Shown: piece after piece, positions 35,932 to 45,047 of the stretch | Position numbering within the stretch: position 1 is the stretch's first letter | Layout of the letters: each line of letters begins with the position of its first letter | Assembly (NCBI GenBank): GCA_008123405.1 | Contig: VSSA01000001.1 | Location: 186,001 to 250,000, forward strand | DNA: 64,000 bases | Origin: Nocardioides sp. BGMRC 2183 | GTDB taxonomy: Bacteria > Actinomycetota > Actinomycetes > Propionibacteriales > Nocardioidaceae | Direction of reading: 5' to 3' | Made by a program: the position numbers and the translations under genes | Notes under the pieces: model-generated | What the model was told of the DNA's origin: nothing | Databases searched by the model: none | Seen by the model: only the letters and a program-made list of their open reading frames with translations

Positions 35932-36999
35932 TCATCGCGGAGGTAGGAAGAGAGCCGCGTCGCCGAACTCATGCCAGAGGTAGCCGGTGGCGCGCGCGGC
36001 CGCGTAGGCCTGATCGGTGAGGGCATCGCCCGCTACCGCGCGCACCAACTGGAGGTGCGAGGCGCCGGTGTCGTGCCAGCCCGTGATCAGCCCGCTGACC
36101 ACTTGTGGTGGCTCGGAAGGTGTGACCACCCGGTTGGTCCACCCGGATCGGGCCCGCACGGTGGAGGCGCCGTCGACAGTCGTGACGGCCGACTCGAGGG
36201 CACGGGTCACCGTGGTTCCCACGGCGACCACCCGACCCCCGCTGGCCCGGGCGGCGTTGACCACAGCCGCCGTCGTCTCCGGTACGACGAACCGCTCGGG
36301 CTGCGGTCCTTCGCCGGCCTCCTGGGAGGAGACCCCGGTGTGCAGGGTGATCGCAGCGACCACCACGCCGCCGGCCACGAGGTCGGCAACGACCTCCGGG
36401 GTGAACGGTCGGGCGGCCGACGGCATCTCGGCGCTTCCGGGACGGCGGGCGAAGAGCGTCTGGTAGTCCTGCAGCGGGAACTCCCGCTCCAGGTAGCCGT
36501 AGGAGATCGGTCGACCGGAGCGGCGCAGCAGGTCCGCCACGTCGCCGGTGACCGCGGCGCGCCACAGTCGGTTGCCGTGACCGGTGGGGGAGGAGTCCCC
36601 GTCGGGATAGGCGGTGAGCAGGCGGACCTGGACGTCGCTTCCCGGGACGGTGAGGAGGTCGTCGACCCGGGCGTCCAGGACGGCGCGGGCGGCATCCGGC
36701 GCGCGTCGTACCTCGACGATCCTGGAACCGTCGTCGAGCTGGGTGGCCAGGTGCAGTACGACCGGTCCGTGCCGGTCACTCACCGCGTCGACCTGACCGG
36801 GAACGGTGGCGGAGTCGTTGACGATCACGACGTCGCCGGCGCGCAGCTCGGATGCCAGCTCGCGGAAGGTCCGATGTCGGATCTGGTTCGAGGACCCGGC
36901 GGCGTCGGCGACGAGCAGCCGGACCGCGTCACGGGCCAGCCCGCGGCGTTCGGCGGGGGCGGGGGCGAAACTCGGATCGGTGATGGGCTGAGCGCTCAT
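35932..36999 (-). CDS. queA: S-adenosylmethionine:tRNA ribosyltransferase-isomerase homologue
   Basis: QueA transfers the ribosyl part of SAM to a 7-aminomethyl-deazaguanine base in tRNA during queuosine synthesis. The 355-residue protein has the family elements DVVIVNDSATVPGQV near residue 55-70, SYGYLEREFPLQDYQTLFARRPGSAEMPSAARPF-type core near 165-200 (written here as family position only), and the C-terminal GWHDTGASHLQLV. No other queuosine gene is in the window. Actinobacteria often carry such a QueA relative, so another substrate is possible. It follows the SDR gene by one base. Confidence 0.88.
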   Translation of the reverse strand: MSAQPITDPSFAPAPAERRGLARDAVRLLVADAAGSSNQIRHRTFRELASELRAGDVVIVNDSATVPGQVDAVSDRHGPVVLHLATQLDDGSRIVEVRRAPDAARAVLDARVDDLLTVPGSDVQVRLLTAYPDGDSSPTGHGNRLWRAAVTGDVADLLRRSGRPISYGYLEREFPLQDYQTLFARRPGSAEMPSAARPFTPEVVADLVAGGVVVAAITLHTGVSSQEAGEGPQPERFVVPETTAAVVNAARASGGRVVAVGTTVTRALESAVTTVDGASTVRARSGWTNRVVTPSEPPQVVSGLITGWHDTGASHLQLVRAVAGDALTDQAYAAARATGYLWHEFGDAALFLPPR

Positions 37000-37000
37000 C

Positions 37001-37789
37001 TCAGACCTCCTGCGGACTCGTCGGGCGGGTGCTCGTGGCGGGGGGCAGGTCGGCAGCGCGGTAGCGCCCCGACGGCGGCCGGTCGGCGATCAGCCCCAGC
37101 AGGTGCGGCACCACGGACTCAGGGAGCGGGCGGTCGGAGATGTCCTCACCGGGGAACCACTCCTGGTGCATCGCCGTCCGCATGTCGCCCGGGTCGACCG
37201 CGTAGGCGGCGATCTCGGGATTCTCGGCGTGGAAGGTGGCGGTGAGGTGGTCGAGCGCGGCCTTCGAGGCGCTGTAGAGCCCCCAGCCCTGGTAGTGCTC
37301 GAGGGCGGCGTCGGAGGAGATCGAGAGCAGTGTGCCGCCGTTGGCGACCAACCGCGGGAGCAGGAGTGCGGTCAGCACGAGGGGAGCACCGACGTTGTGG
37401 CGCCACAGGTAGCCGACGTCCTCGGCGGTGACGTCGACCAGCCGGCGGTAGCGCCCTTCGCCGCTGGCCGGACCGAGCACGCCGGCGTTGTTGACCAGGA
37501 GGTCCAACCGTCCGGCGGCGTCGACGGCGACGGCGAGCGCCGCGCGGTGGTCGGCGTCGGTGATGTCGCCGACCAGCTGGGTGATCCGCGCATTCGGGAC
37601 CTCGGCACGGATGGCCTGGACTGCGGCCGTCAGGCGGTCGCCGTCCCGGGCGTCGGTGATGACCTGCCATCCGTCGGCTGCGAGCGCGGCGACCACGGCG
37701 CGGCCGAGGCCGGCGCTGCCGCCGGTGACCACGGCGGTCGGTGGGTGGCTGCGGGTGGGGTGGGTCAGGGTCGTCGTCTGGTGTGTCAT
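37001..37789 (-). CDS. Short-chain dehydrogenase/reductase
   Basis: The 262-residue protein is a classical SDR with the NAD(P)-binding TGGSAGLGRAV (near residue 23-33), the structural NNAGVLGP, and the catalytic SISSD and YSASK pair. The proline-rich C-terminus is likely flexible. The ATG at 37789 lies about 8 nt after a possible -10. The gene probably forms an operon with queA, whose start is one base after its stop. Substrate is unknown. Confidence 0.9.
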   Translation of the reverse strand: MTHQTTTLTHPTRSHPPTAVVTGGSAGLGRAVVAALAADGWQVITDARDGDRLTAAVQAIRAEVPNARITQLVGDITDADHRAALAVAVDAAGRLDLLVNNAGVLGPASGEGRYRRLVDVTAEDVGYLWRHNVGAPLVLTALLLPRLVANGGTLLSISSDAALEHYQGWGLYSASKAALDHLTATFHAENPEIAAYAVDPGDMRTAMHQEWFPGEDISDRPLPESVVPHLLGLIADRPPSGRYRAADLPPATSTRPTSPQEV

Positions 37790-37797
37790 GCCCCCAG

Positions 37798-37826
37798 GTT
37801 TCAACTTGAAGCGAAGTTGAAGTCAA
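37798..37826 (-). promoter_or_regulatory. Promoter with a MerR-type dyad before the SDR-queA pair
   Basis: On the minus strand TTGACT (37826-37821) and TGAAAC (37803-37798) could be -35 and -10 boxes with a 17-nt spacer. A perfect dyad, TTCAACTT and AAGTTGAA with 6 nt between (37800-37821), lies over this spacer, the layout seen for MerR-family activators. The -10 is weak. Confidence 0.45.
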
Positions 37827-37921
37827 GGGAATTGGGCGATCAGTTCCGGGGACAGGCGGACCGGTGAGACGCCGGGACGGATCCGGCGCATCGGGTCGGA
37901 CCCGTGTGCCACAGTGGCCGC

Positions 37922-39457
37922 ATGTCAGGACAGGCGGGCTCGCTCCCTCGCTACGTGGGGGCGATCGACCAGGGCACCACCAGCACGCGGTTCATGGTCT
38001 TCGACCACGCCGGCGCGGTGGTCGCGCGGCACCAGCTCGAGCACCAGCAGATCCTGCCGAGGGCCGGATGGGTCGAACACAACCCCGTCGAGATCTGGGA
38101 GCGCACCTCGGCAGTGGTGCAGACGGCGCTGGGCCGGGCCGGTCTCGGCGCCGAGGACCTGGCCGCGATCGGGATCACCAACCAGCGCGAGACCACCATC
38201 GTGTGGGACCGGCACACCGGGCGCCCGTTGCACAACGCCATCGTCTGGCAGGACACCCGCACCGACGCCATCGCGGCGCAGCTCGAGCGCGACGGTCACG
38301 CAGACCTGATCCGTCGTCGCTCCGGGCTGACACCGGCGCCGTACTTCTCCGGCGGCAAGCTGCGCTGGTTGCTGGAGCATGTCGCGGGCTTGCGCGAGCG
38401 TGCGGAGGCGGGCGACGTGCTCTTCGGGACGCCTGACACCTGGGTGCTGTGGAACCTGACCGGCGGCACCGACGGCGGGGTGCACGCCACCGACGTCACC
38501 AACGCCAGCCGCACCATGCTGATGGACCTGGAGACCCTCGACTGGGACACCGAGCTCCTCGAGCTGTTCGAGGTGCCGCGAGCGATGCTGCCGACCATCC
38601 GGGAGTCGTCGGCGGTGGAGCCCTACGGGTTCACCCGTCGGAACGGGCCGTTCGGCGGCGAGGTGCCGATCACCGGCATCCTGGGCGATCAGCAGGCGGC
38701 CACCGTCGGCCAGGTCTGCTTCGAGCCGGGGGAGGCGAAGAACACCTACGGCACCGGCAACTTCATGCTGCTCAACACCGGCACCGAGATCGTGCGCTCC
38801 GCGGCGGGTCTGCTGACCACACCCGCCTATCGGTTCGGCGACGATCCGTGCGTCTACGCGCTGGAGGGATCGATCGCCGTCACCGGTTCGGCGGTGCAGT
38901 GGCTGCGCGACCAGCTCGGCATCATCAGCGGCGCAGCCGAGTCGGAGGCGCTGGCACGTCAGGTCGAGGACAACGGCGGCGTCTACTTCGTGCCCGCCTT
39001 CTCCGGTCTCTTCGCGCCGTACTGGCGCTCCGACGCCCGGGGCGCGATCGTCGGGCTCTCCCGCTTCAACACCAACGCCCACCTGGCGCGCGCCACGCTG
39101 GAGGCGATCTGCTATCAGTCGCGCGACGTGGTCGAGGCGATGACCGCCGACTCCGGTGTGCGACTGGAGACCCTCAAGGTCGACGGTGGTGTCACCCTCA
39201 ACGACCTGTGCATGCAGATCCAGGCTGACGTGCTCGGCGTCGACGTCAGCCGTCCGGAGGTGGCCGAGACGACCGCGCTCGGCGCCGCCTACGCCGCCGG
39301 GCTCTCGGTGGGTTACTGGTCCGACGTCGACGAGCTGCGGCAGCACTGGCGGGAGGACGCCCGCTGGTCCCCGCGGTGGAGCAGCGACCAGCGCGAGGAG
39401 GGCTACGTGCAGTGGAAGAAGGCGGTCCAGCGCACCTTGGACTGGGTGGAGGTCTGA
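37922..39457 (+). CDS. glpK: Glycerol kinase
   Basis: This enzyme phosphorylates glycerol to glycerol 3-phosphate. The 511-residue protein has the FGGY-family N-terminal phosphate loop [13 protein letters not shown], the substrate region [16 protein letters not shown], and the C-terminal domain with [17 protein letters not shown] and the adenosine-binding [15 protein letters not shown]. It is followed after 2 bp by glpD, so the two should be one operon for aerobic glycerol use. No glpF or regulator is adjacent. Confidence 0.97.
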   Translation: MSGQAGSLPRYVGAIDQGTTSTRFMVFDHAGAVVARHQLEHQQILPRAGWVEHNPVEIWERTSAVVQTALGRAGLGAEDLAAIGITNQRETTIVWDRHTGRPLHNAIVWQDTRTDAIAAQLERDGHADLIRRRSGLTPAPYFSGGKLRWLLEHVAGLRERAEAGDVLFGTPDTWVLWNLTGGTDGGVHATDVTNASRTMLMDLETLDWDTELLELFEVPRAMLPTIRESSAVEPYGFTRRNGPFGGEVPITGILGDQQAATVGQVCFEPGEAKNTYGTGNFMLLNTGTEIVRSAAGLLTTPAYRFGDDPCVYALEGSIAVTGSAVQWLRDQLGIISGAAESEALARQVEDNGGVYFVPAFSGLFAPYWRSDARGAIVGLSRFNTNAHLARATLEAICYQSRDVVEAMTADSGVRLETLKVDGGVTLNDLCMQIQADVLGVDVSRPEVAETTALGAAYAAGLSVGYWSDVDELRQHWREDARWSPRWSSDQREEGYVQWKKAVQRTLDWVEV

Positions 39458-39459
39458 GG

Positions 39460-41211
39460 ATGGAACCCGCCGCACTCTCGCCCCGCGCCCGCAGCGCCGC
39501 GCTGCGGCGCATGGCCCATCACCCGCTCGACGTCCTGGTCATCGGAGGTGGCGTCGTCGGCAGCGGCGCGGCGCTCGACGCGGCGACCCGAGGGCTCAGT
39601 GTCGGCCTCGTCGAAGCGCGCGACTTCGCCTCCGGCACCTCCAGCCGCAGTTCCAAGCTGATCCACGGCGGCCTGCGCTACCTGGAGATGTTGGACTTCC
39701 GCCTGGTCGCCGAGGCACTCAAAGAACGCGGCCTGCTGTTGCAGCGGTTGGCACCACACCTGGTGAAGCCGGTGCCGTTCCTCTACCCGCTCACCGGTCG
39801 CGGCTGGGAGCGGTGGTACGCCGGCAGCGGCGTCGCCCTCTACGATGCGATGTCCCGCGCCAGCGGATACGGCGACACCACGCCACTGCACCGCCATCTC
39901 ACCCGCCAGGGCGCTCGCAAGCTGTTCCCCTCGTTGCGCAAGGACGCGCTGGTCGGTGCGATCCGCTACTACGACGCGCAGGTCGACGACGCGCGACACA
40001 CCATGTTCCTTGCCCGCACCGCCGCGACCTACGGCGCTGCGGTTGCCTCCCGCACCCGTGTCACCGGACTGATCAAGGAGAGCGAGCGGGTCGTCGGCGC
40101 CGAGGTGATCGACCTGGAGACCGGAGAGCGGTACGCCGTCCGCGCCTCTCAGGTGATCAACGCGACCGGGGTGTGGACCGACGAGACACAGTCGATGGCC
40201 CGGGAGCGCGGTCAGTTCGCGGTGCGGGCCAGCAAGGGGATCCACCTGGTCGTGCCACGGGACCGGATCCGCGGCGAGGCAGGCCTGATCCTGCGCACGG
40301 AGACGTCAGTCCTGTTTGTGATCCCGTGGAAGCGGCACTGGATCATCGGCACCACCGACACCGACTGGGAGCTCTCCAAGGACCACCCGGCGGCCAGCTC
40401 GCGCGACATCGACTATCTGCTGGAGCAGGTCAACCGGGTGTTGGAGGTGCCGCTGAGCCGCGAGGACGTCGAGGGTGTCTACGCGGGACTGCGGCCGTTG
40501 CTCGCCGGCGAGAGTGAGGCGACGTCGAAGCTGTCCCGCGAGCACGCCGTCGCCCACAGCGTGCCGGGTCTCGTGGTGGTCGCTGGCGGCAAGTACACGA
40601 CGTACCGGGTGATGGCCGCCGACGCGGTGGACGAGGCGGTGCACGGCTTGGAGGCCGTCCAAGGCCGCACGGTCGGTGGGTGCGTCACCGAGAACATCCC
40701 TCTCGTCGGTGCCGATGGCTACCAGGCGTTGTGGAACCAGCGCCGCCAACTGGCGGCGAACTCCGGGCTCGCGGTCAATCGTGTCGAGCATCTGCTCGAC
40801 CGTTATGGATCCCTGGTGCTGGAAGTGCTGGACATCGTCGCCGCCGAGCCGGACCTCGCCGAGCCGCTGCCGGGCGCCGAGGACTATCTCCAGGCGGAGG
40901 TGGTCTATGCGGTGACCCACGAGGGGGCGCGCCATCTCGACGACATCCTCACCCGGCGGTTGCGGGTCTCGATCGAGACCTTCGACCGGGGCGTCGCCGC
41001 GGCACCGCACGTGGCCGATCTGGTGCGGGGGCACCTGGGTTGGGACGCCGCCCAGAAGGAGCGGGAGCTCGAGCATTACCTGAAGCGGGTGGAGGCTGAG
41101 CGGGAGAGCCAGCGTCAGCCCGACGACCACACCGCGGATGCGGCACGCAAGGGCGCGCCGGACGTGGTTCCGGTGACGCAGGTCGGCGGGTCACTGGACT
41201 CGCTCATCTGA
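39460..41211 (+). CDS. glpD: Aerobic glycerol-3-phosphate dehydrogenase
   Basis: This FAD enzyme oxidises glycerol 3-phosphate to dihydroxyacetone phosphate and passes electrons to quinone at the membrane. The 583-residue protein has the FAD-binding VIGGGVVGSG (28-37), the conserved SRSSKLIHGGLRYLE near 60-75, and the C-terminal GlpD/AAS helical domain (about 400-530). Its product enters the pathway of TpiA. The ATG is 2 bp after the glpK stop with GAGG close by. Confidence 0.96.
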   Translation: MEPAALSPRARSAALRRMAHHPLDVLVIGGGVVGSGAALDAATRGLSVGLVEARDFASGTSSRSSKLIHGGLRYLEMLDFRLVAEALKERGLLLQRLAPHLVKPVPFLYPLTGRGWERWYAGSGVALYDAMSRASGYGDTTPLHRHLTRQGARKLFPSLRKDALVGAIRYYDAQVDDARHTMFLARTAATYGAAVASRTRVTGLIKESERVVGAEVIDLETGERYAVRASQVINATGVWTDETQSMARERGQFAVRASKGIHLVVPRDRIRGEAGLILRTETSVLFVIPWKRHWIIGTTDTDWELSKDHPAASSRDIDYLLEQVNRVLEVPLSREDVEGVYAGLRPLLAGESEATSKLSREHAVAHSVPGLVVVAGGKYTTYRVMAADAVDEAVHGLEAVQGRTVGGCVTENIPLVGADGYQALWNQRRQLAANSGLAVNRVEHLLDRYGSLVLEVLDIVAAEPDLAEPLPGAEDYLQAEVVYAVTHEGARHLDDILTRRLRVSIETFDRGVAAAPHVADLVRGHLGWDAAQKERELEHYLKRVEAERESQRQPDDHTADAARKGAPDVVPVTQVGGSLDSLI

Positions 41212-41225
41212 TAGGGAAGGGGCGC

Positions 41226-42002
41226 ATGGACCTCCAATTGCGCGAGCGCGTCTACATCGTCACCGGCGGCACCCGTGGTCTCGGCAGGGCGACCGCTGCC
41301 GAGCTCCTCACCGACGGTGCCCGCGTGCTGCTCACCGGCCGCACCGAAACCAGTGTCCGCGCCGCCGTCGACGCCCTGGCGTCCGGGGCGGCCGGAGGGC
41401 ACGACGCCGTGCGAGGTGTCGTCGCCGACAACGGCGACCCGGAGACACCGGCGCGTCTGGTGGGCGAGGCCGTCGCTGCCTGGGGACAGCTGGACGGCGC
41501 CCTGATCAGCGTGGGCGGTCCGCCGGCCGGCCCCGCGACGGCGATGACCGACGAGCAGTGGAGCGCAGCTTTCGAGACCGTCTTCCTCGGCGGCGTCCGA
41601 CTGGCGCGGGAGATCGGCACCCGACTGGAGTCCGGCGGCTCGCTGGCGATGGTTCTCTCCACCAGCGTGCGTCAGCCGGTCGCCGGCCTGTCCATCTCCA
41701 ACGGGCTCCGCCCTGGCCTGGCGATGGTCGCCAAGACCCTCGCCGATGAACTCGGACCGTCCGGCGTCCGCGTCAACACCCTGTTGCCGGGCCGCATCGG
41801 CACGGACCGGGTGGCCGAGCTCGACGCCGCGACCGGTGACGCCGCGGCCTCCCGTACGGCAGCGATCAGTCAGATCCCGCTCGGCCGCTACGGCGAGCCG
41901 GAGGAGTTCGGCCGTGCCGCGGCGTTCCTGCTCTCGCCCGCCGCCTCGTTCCTCACCGGCGTCGCGCTGCCCGTGGACGGCGGGATGACCCGCTCACTCT
42001 GA
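41226..42002 (+). CDS. Atypical SDR-family protein lacking the usual Tyr-Lys pair
   Basis: The 258-residue protein has the Rossmann motif TGGTRGLGRA (13-22) and the C-terminal GVALPVDGGM typical of SDR enzymes. The usual NNAG is SVGG (95-98), and at the expected YxxxK site it reads LSISNGLRPG (155-164), with serine or asparagine and arginine in place of tyrosine and lysine. A serine remains in LSTSVRQ. This may be a divergent SDR with altered or no catalysis. It follows glpD by 14 bp and overlaps the convergent SURF1 gene by 115 bp. Confidence 0.85.
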   Translation: MDLQLRERVYIVTGGTRGLGRATAAELLTDGARVLLTGRTETSVRAAVDALASGAAGGHDAVRGVVADNGDPETPARLVGEAVAAWGQLDGALISVGGPPAGPATAMTDEQWSAAFETVFLGGVRLAREIGTRLESGGSLAMVLSTSVRQPVAGLSISNGLRPGLAMVAKTLADELGPSGVRVNTLLPGRIGTDRVAELDAATGDAAASRTAAISQIPLGRYGEPEEFGRAAAFLLSPAASFLTGVALPVDGGMTRSL

Positions 42003-42805
42003 TCCGCCGGTCGAGCGCCGAAGGGGCCGCGGCGGCGCGGTGGACGTCGCTCACCGCGACGGCCGTTGCGCCGCTCGTCCCACGCCAGATAGCCGAACCC
42101 GGCCGCGGCGAGCACCCCGAAGAACCACCACTGCAGGCCGTAGAAGAAGTGCGGCCCCTCGTCGAGCTCGGGCAGCTCGGCACGGGTCAGCGGCTCGGCG
42201 GGCTCCGGGTCCTCCGAGCGCAGGTCGACGAAGCCGCCGTAGACCTCGCGATCCAGAGCATCGCCGATCGCGATGCTGGAGATGGCACGGGTCGACTGGT
42301 CGTGCACCACAGTGCTGTCGCCGGTGCCGTCGGCGCGGACCCAGCCGGTGATCGTCACCTCGCCCTCGGGCGGCGCGGGCACGTCCGACCCGGTGGTGGC
42401 AGGGTCGTCCGTGCCGTACCAACCACGGTCGACGAGGAGCGCCGTACCGTCGGCAGTGACGAGGGGGACGACTGCGTCCACCCCGGGCAGGCCGTTGTCG
42501 TCGGTGCGGTAGCGCACGATGACCGTGTCGTCGACGTCGTAGGTGCCGGTGGCGGTGACCACCCGCCACTCCTCGTCGGCCGCCACCGGATCTCCCGGCG
42601 CCAGCACGTCGTTGACGGAGGCCGGGTCCTGGGTCTCGTTCGCGCGAATGATCGCATTGCGGTCCTTGCGGTCCTCGAGCCGACCGAACTGCCACTCGCC
42701 GAGCCACCAGGTGGCGTAACCGACCACGATGATGGTCAGGAAGAAAAGGACCCAGCGGCGGCTCAGCAGGAACCGCCACGAGCCGAGCCACGCACCGATC
42801 TTCAC
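41888..42805 (-). CDS. SURF1 family cytochrome oxidase assembly protein
   Basis: SURF1 proteins help insert heme a into cytochrome c oxidase. The 305-residue protein has the two-helix topology of the family, with helix 1 near residues 17-36 followed by LGEWQFGRLEDRKDRN, an extracellular domain with GTYD and VDRGWYG, and helix 2 in FFYGLQWWFFGVLAAAGFGYLAW-type sequence near 220-240. The last 60 residues are charged and disordered, and the final 38 are antisense to the SDR gene. The GTG start is 6 nt after TACCGT. It is divergent from moaA. Confidence 0.92.
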   Translation of the reverse strand: MKIGAWLGSWRFLLSRRWVLFFLTIIVVGYATWWLGEWQFGRLEDRKDRNAIIRANETQDPASVNDVLAPGDPVAADEEWRVVTATGTYDVDDTVIVRYRTDDNGLPGVDAVVPLVTADGTALLVDRGWYGTDDPATTGSDVPAPPEGEVTITGWVRADGTGDSTVVHDQSTRAISSIAIGDALDREVYGGFVDLRSEDPEPAEPLTRAELPELDEGPHFFYGLQWWFFGVLAAAGFGYLAWDERRNGRRGERRPPRRRGPFGARPADQSERVIPPSTGSATPVRNEAAGESRNAAARPNSSGSP

Positions 42806-42811
42806 GAGGCA

Positions 42812-42834
42812 ACGGTAGATCCCGTGCCTATGCT
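42812..42834. promoter_or_regulatory. Divergent leaderless promoters of the SURF1 gene and moaA
   Basis: TACCGT on the minus strand (42817-42812) is 6 nt before the SURF1 GTG. TATGCT on the plus strand (42829-42834) is 6 nt before the moaA ATG. Confidence 0.5.
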
Positions 42835-42840
42835 GGATAC

Positions 42841-43851
42841 ATGCAGGTGCTGGGTCTGGTCGACCAATACGACCGCGTCGCGACCGATCTGCGGGTCTCG
42901 CTGACCGATCGGTGCAACCTGCGCTGCTCCTACTGCATGCCGGCCGAGGGCTTGGACTGGATGCCGACCGCGGAGCAGCTGACCGACGACGAGGTGGTGC
43001 GCCTGATCGGTGTGGCAGTGGGCCATCTCGGCATCAAGGAGGTGCGTTTCACCGGCGGCGAGCCGCTGGTACGACGCGGCCTGGTCGACATCGTCGCTCG
43101 CACCCGGGCGTTGGCCGACGAGCTCGGTGTCCCGGTCGAGCAGTCACTCACCACCAACGCCCTCGGCCTGGCCCGTACGGCGTCCGCTCTCGCCGAGGCC
43201 GGGCTGGACCGAGTGAACGTCTCTCTGGACTCGGTGCGTCCCGAGACCTTCGCCACGATCACCCGCCGTGACCGACTCGCCGACGTGGTCGCCGGCCTCG
43301 AGGCGGCGGCCGCCGCGGGGCTCGGGCCGGTGAAGGTGAATGCGGTGCTGCTGCGTGGGGTGAACGACGACCAGGCTGCCGAGATGCTCGGCTGGTGCTT
43401 GGAGCGCGGCTATCAGCTGCGCTTCATCGAGCAGATGCCGCTGGACGCCCAACACGGCTGGTCCCGGGAGCAGATGATCACCGCCGAGGAGATCATCGAG
43501 CAGCTGGAGAGCCGCTACACGCTCACCCCGGCCCGGGAGCCGCGCGGCAGCGCTCCCGCCGAGCTCTTCACGGTCGACGGCGGTCCGGCCACCGTCGGCG
43601 TCATCGGCTCGGTCACCCGCCCGTTCTGCGGCGACTGCGACCGGGTCCGGCTCACCGCCGACGGGCAGGTCCGCAACTGTCTCTTCGCCCGCACCGAGTC
43701 GGACCTGCGCGGCCCGCTGCGCGCGGGCGCAGGCGACGCCGAGCTCGCCGACCTCTGGCGCGCGGCGGTCCGCCCCAAGGCCGCCGGCCACGGCATCGAC
43801 GACCCCACCTTCCTCCAACCCGACCGCCCCATGTCCGCCATCGGAGGTTGA
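42841..43851 (+). CDS. moaA: GTP 3',8-cyclase MoaA
   Basis: This radical SAM enzyme makes the first intermediate of molybdenum cofactor synthesis from GTP. The 336-residue protein has the radical SAM cluster motif C25-x3-C29-x2-C32 in DRCNLRCSYCMP and the C-terminal second cluster with FCGDCDRVRL and a distal cysteine in RNCLF. The terminal GG that inserts into the active site is present (SAIGG). Its stop TGA is inside the first 22-nt repeat unit. Confidence 0.97.
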   Translation: MQVLGLVDQYDRVATDLRVSLTDRCNLRCSYCMPAEGLDWMPTAEQLTDDEVVRLIGVAVGHLGIKEVRFTGGEPLVRRGLVDIVARTRALADELGVPVEQSLTTNALGLARTASALAEAGLDRVNVSLDSVRPETFATITRRDRLADVVAGLEAAAAAGLGPVKVNAVLLRGVNDDQAAEMLGWCLERGYQLRFIEQMPLDAQHGWSREQMITAEEIIEQLESRYTLTPAREPRGSAPAELFTVDGGPATVGVIGSVTRPFCGDCDRVRLTADGQVRNCLFARTESDLRGPLRAGAGDAELADLWRAAVRPKAAGHGIDDPTFLQPDRPMSAIGG

Positions 43852-43912
43852 GTTGGGCTTTCGGGCCCGTTGAGTTGGGCTTTCGGGCCCGTTGAGTTGG
43901 GCTTTCGGGCCC
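43847..43912 (+). repeat. Left array: three perfect tandem 22-nt units
   Basis: Units at 43847, 43869 and 43891 are identical, beginning GTTGAGTTGGG and ending TTTCGGGCCC. The TGA in the first unit is the moaA stop. GGGC and GCCC within each unit can pair over a 6-nt loop. The family returns inverted at 45056-45121 and as an orphan at 62862-62928. Confidence 0.95.
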
Positions 43913-43950
43913 GTTCACTGGTCATCCAGGTCCCGACGGAGGCCCCTGGA

Positions 43951-44865
43951 TCACCACCGCCGCGTCCCGTACGACGGCTCCAACGCACGGTGAACCTCCC
44001 GGATCCAGGCATCCAGCCGCAGACCGGTGAAGTCCCCTCGCCTTACCACGATGACGGTCCATCCCAGAGCGCGCAGCTCGGCCCGGCGCTCTTCGTCGAG
44101 GCGACGCTGGAGTGGATCGTCGTGATGCTCGCCGTCGTACTCGATGCACACCCGCGCATGGCGGTAGGCGAAGTCGAGCCGATACCGCGCAACGCCATCG
44201 ACCTCGACCCAGAGCTGTGCCTCCGGCGCGGGAAGGCCGGCAGAGCGGAGTTCGAAGAGGACCCACGCCTCGCGTGGCGACTCCACCTGGGGCTCGACCC
44301 AGGGTGCGAGCATCCGGCACTGGATCACGCCTCGACGTCGACGGAACCGCGGGAGCTCGCGGGTCAGTTCGGCAACACCGAAGCCACCGCGCCCGGCCAG
44401 GGCACACATCGTTGCGAAGGCGTCGCGCTGACGCAGGTGACAGCCCAGGTCGAGGGCGGTACGCAGCGGTGTCGTGACGTGCAGCCCGCCCAGCCGCATG
44501 ATGTCCCACGGCGCAAGGTCCCGCGTGCGGCCATCGGCCTCGCTACGCCTGGTCGGGTTGTGACCGCGAAGCACACAGGTCTCAATCGGAGGCATGACGT
44601 CGTGCTCGTCCATCGCAAAGGCATCGGCACCATGCAGCCAGGCAGCGGTCCGATCGGTGATGATGTGGTATTCCGATGTCGCGAGTGCGACCACCGAGGC
44701 GCGCAGATCGAGCGAGTCAGTCAGTCCGGATTCGCTGTAGATGCCGCGCATCCAACGGGTCAGCAGTCCCGCGTCGGCAGCCTTGGCGATCCGCCGTCTG
44801 GTCAGTCCGAGCTGCTCGGCCTGCGCGATGGTGAACGGACGTGTCGAGAGGTCTCCGAGTTCCAT
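43951..44865 (-). CDS. AbiEi-like N-terminus with DUF559/Vsr-type nuclease-like C-terminus (locus B)
   Basis: The 304-residue protein is a paralogue of the one at 4858-5811. It has an AbiEi-like winged helix (about 10-45, with LTRRRIAKAADAG), a middle region with VTTPLRTALDLG (130-141), and a C-terminal DUF559 domain. Candidate active-site residues are E199 in SPREAW, D231 in YRLDFA, E242 and D244 in IEYDG, and H247/H248. The ATG at 44865 is chosen since the family begins with such a short segment; a GTG at 44892 would add nine residues. No toxin partner adjoins it. It is bracketed by inverted arrays of 22-nt repeats. The nuclease role is inferred from fold. Confidence 0.8.
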   Translation of the reverse strand: MELGDLSTRPFTIAQAEQLGLTRRRIAKAADAGLLTRWMRGIYSESGLTDSLDLRASVVALATSEYHIITDRTAAWLHGADAFAMDEHDVMPPIETCVLRGHNPTRRSEADGRTRDLAPWDIMRLGGLHVTTPLRTALDLGCHLRQRDAFATMCALAGRGGFGVAELTRELPRFRRRRGVIQCRMLAPWVEPQVESPREAWVLFELRSAGLPAPEAQLWVEVDGVARYRLDFAYRHARVCIEYDGEHHDDPLQRRLDEERRAELRALGWTVIVVRRGDFTGLRLDAWIREVHRALEPSYGTRRW

Positions 44866-44917
44866 GACGTACGACGATCGGCCGATCGCCACCTCGGCGC
44901 ACCCCGCTCATCCGGAC

Positions 44918-44927
44918 CTGTGGACAA
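44918..44927 (-). promoter_or_regulatory. Perfect DnaA-box-like sequence upstream of locus B gene
   Basis: On the minus strand this reads TTGTCCACAG, which includes the actinobacterial DnaA box TTGTCCACA. It lies 53 nt before the ATG at 44865, matching the position of the related element of locus A. The 44866-45047 stretch shows no other supported feature. Confidence 0.45.
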
Positions 44928-45047
44928 CACGCGCCGACCAGCCGGCGCGCCCGCTTGCGGACGTCGAACTGTGACGCATGGGGCGCATGTGGTCGTGTCG
45001 TCATCGGACGGGCGTCATGACACCGACCTGTGTGTCGTCAGGATACG

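Noticed and set aside
44918-44927. Replication origin suggested by a DnaA box
   Set aside because: A single box without clusters, AT-rich region, dnaA or dnaN nearby.
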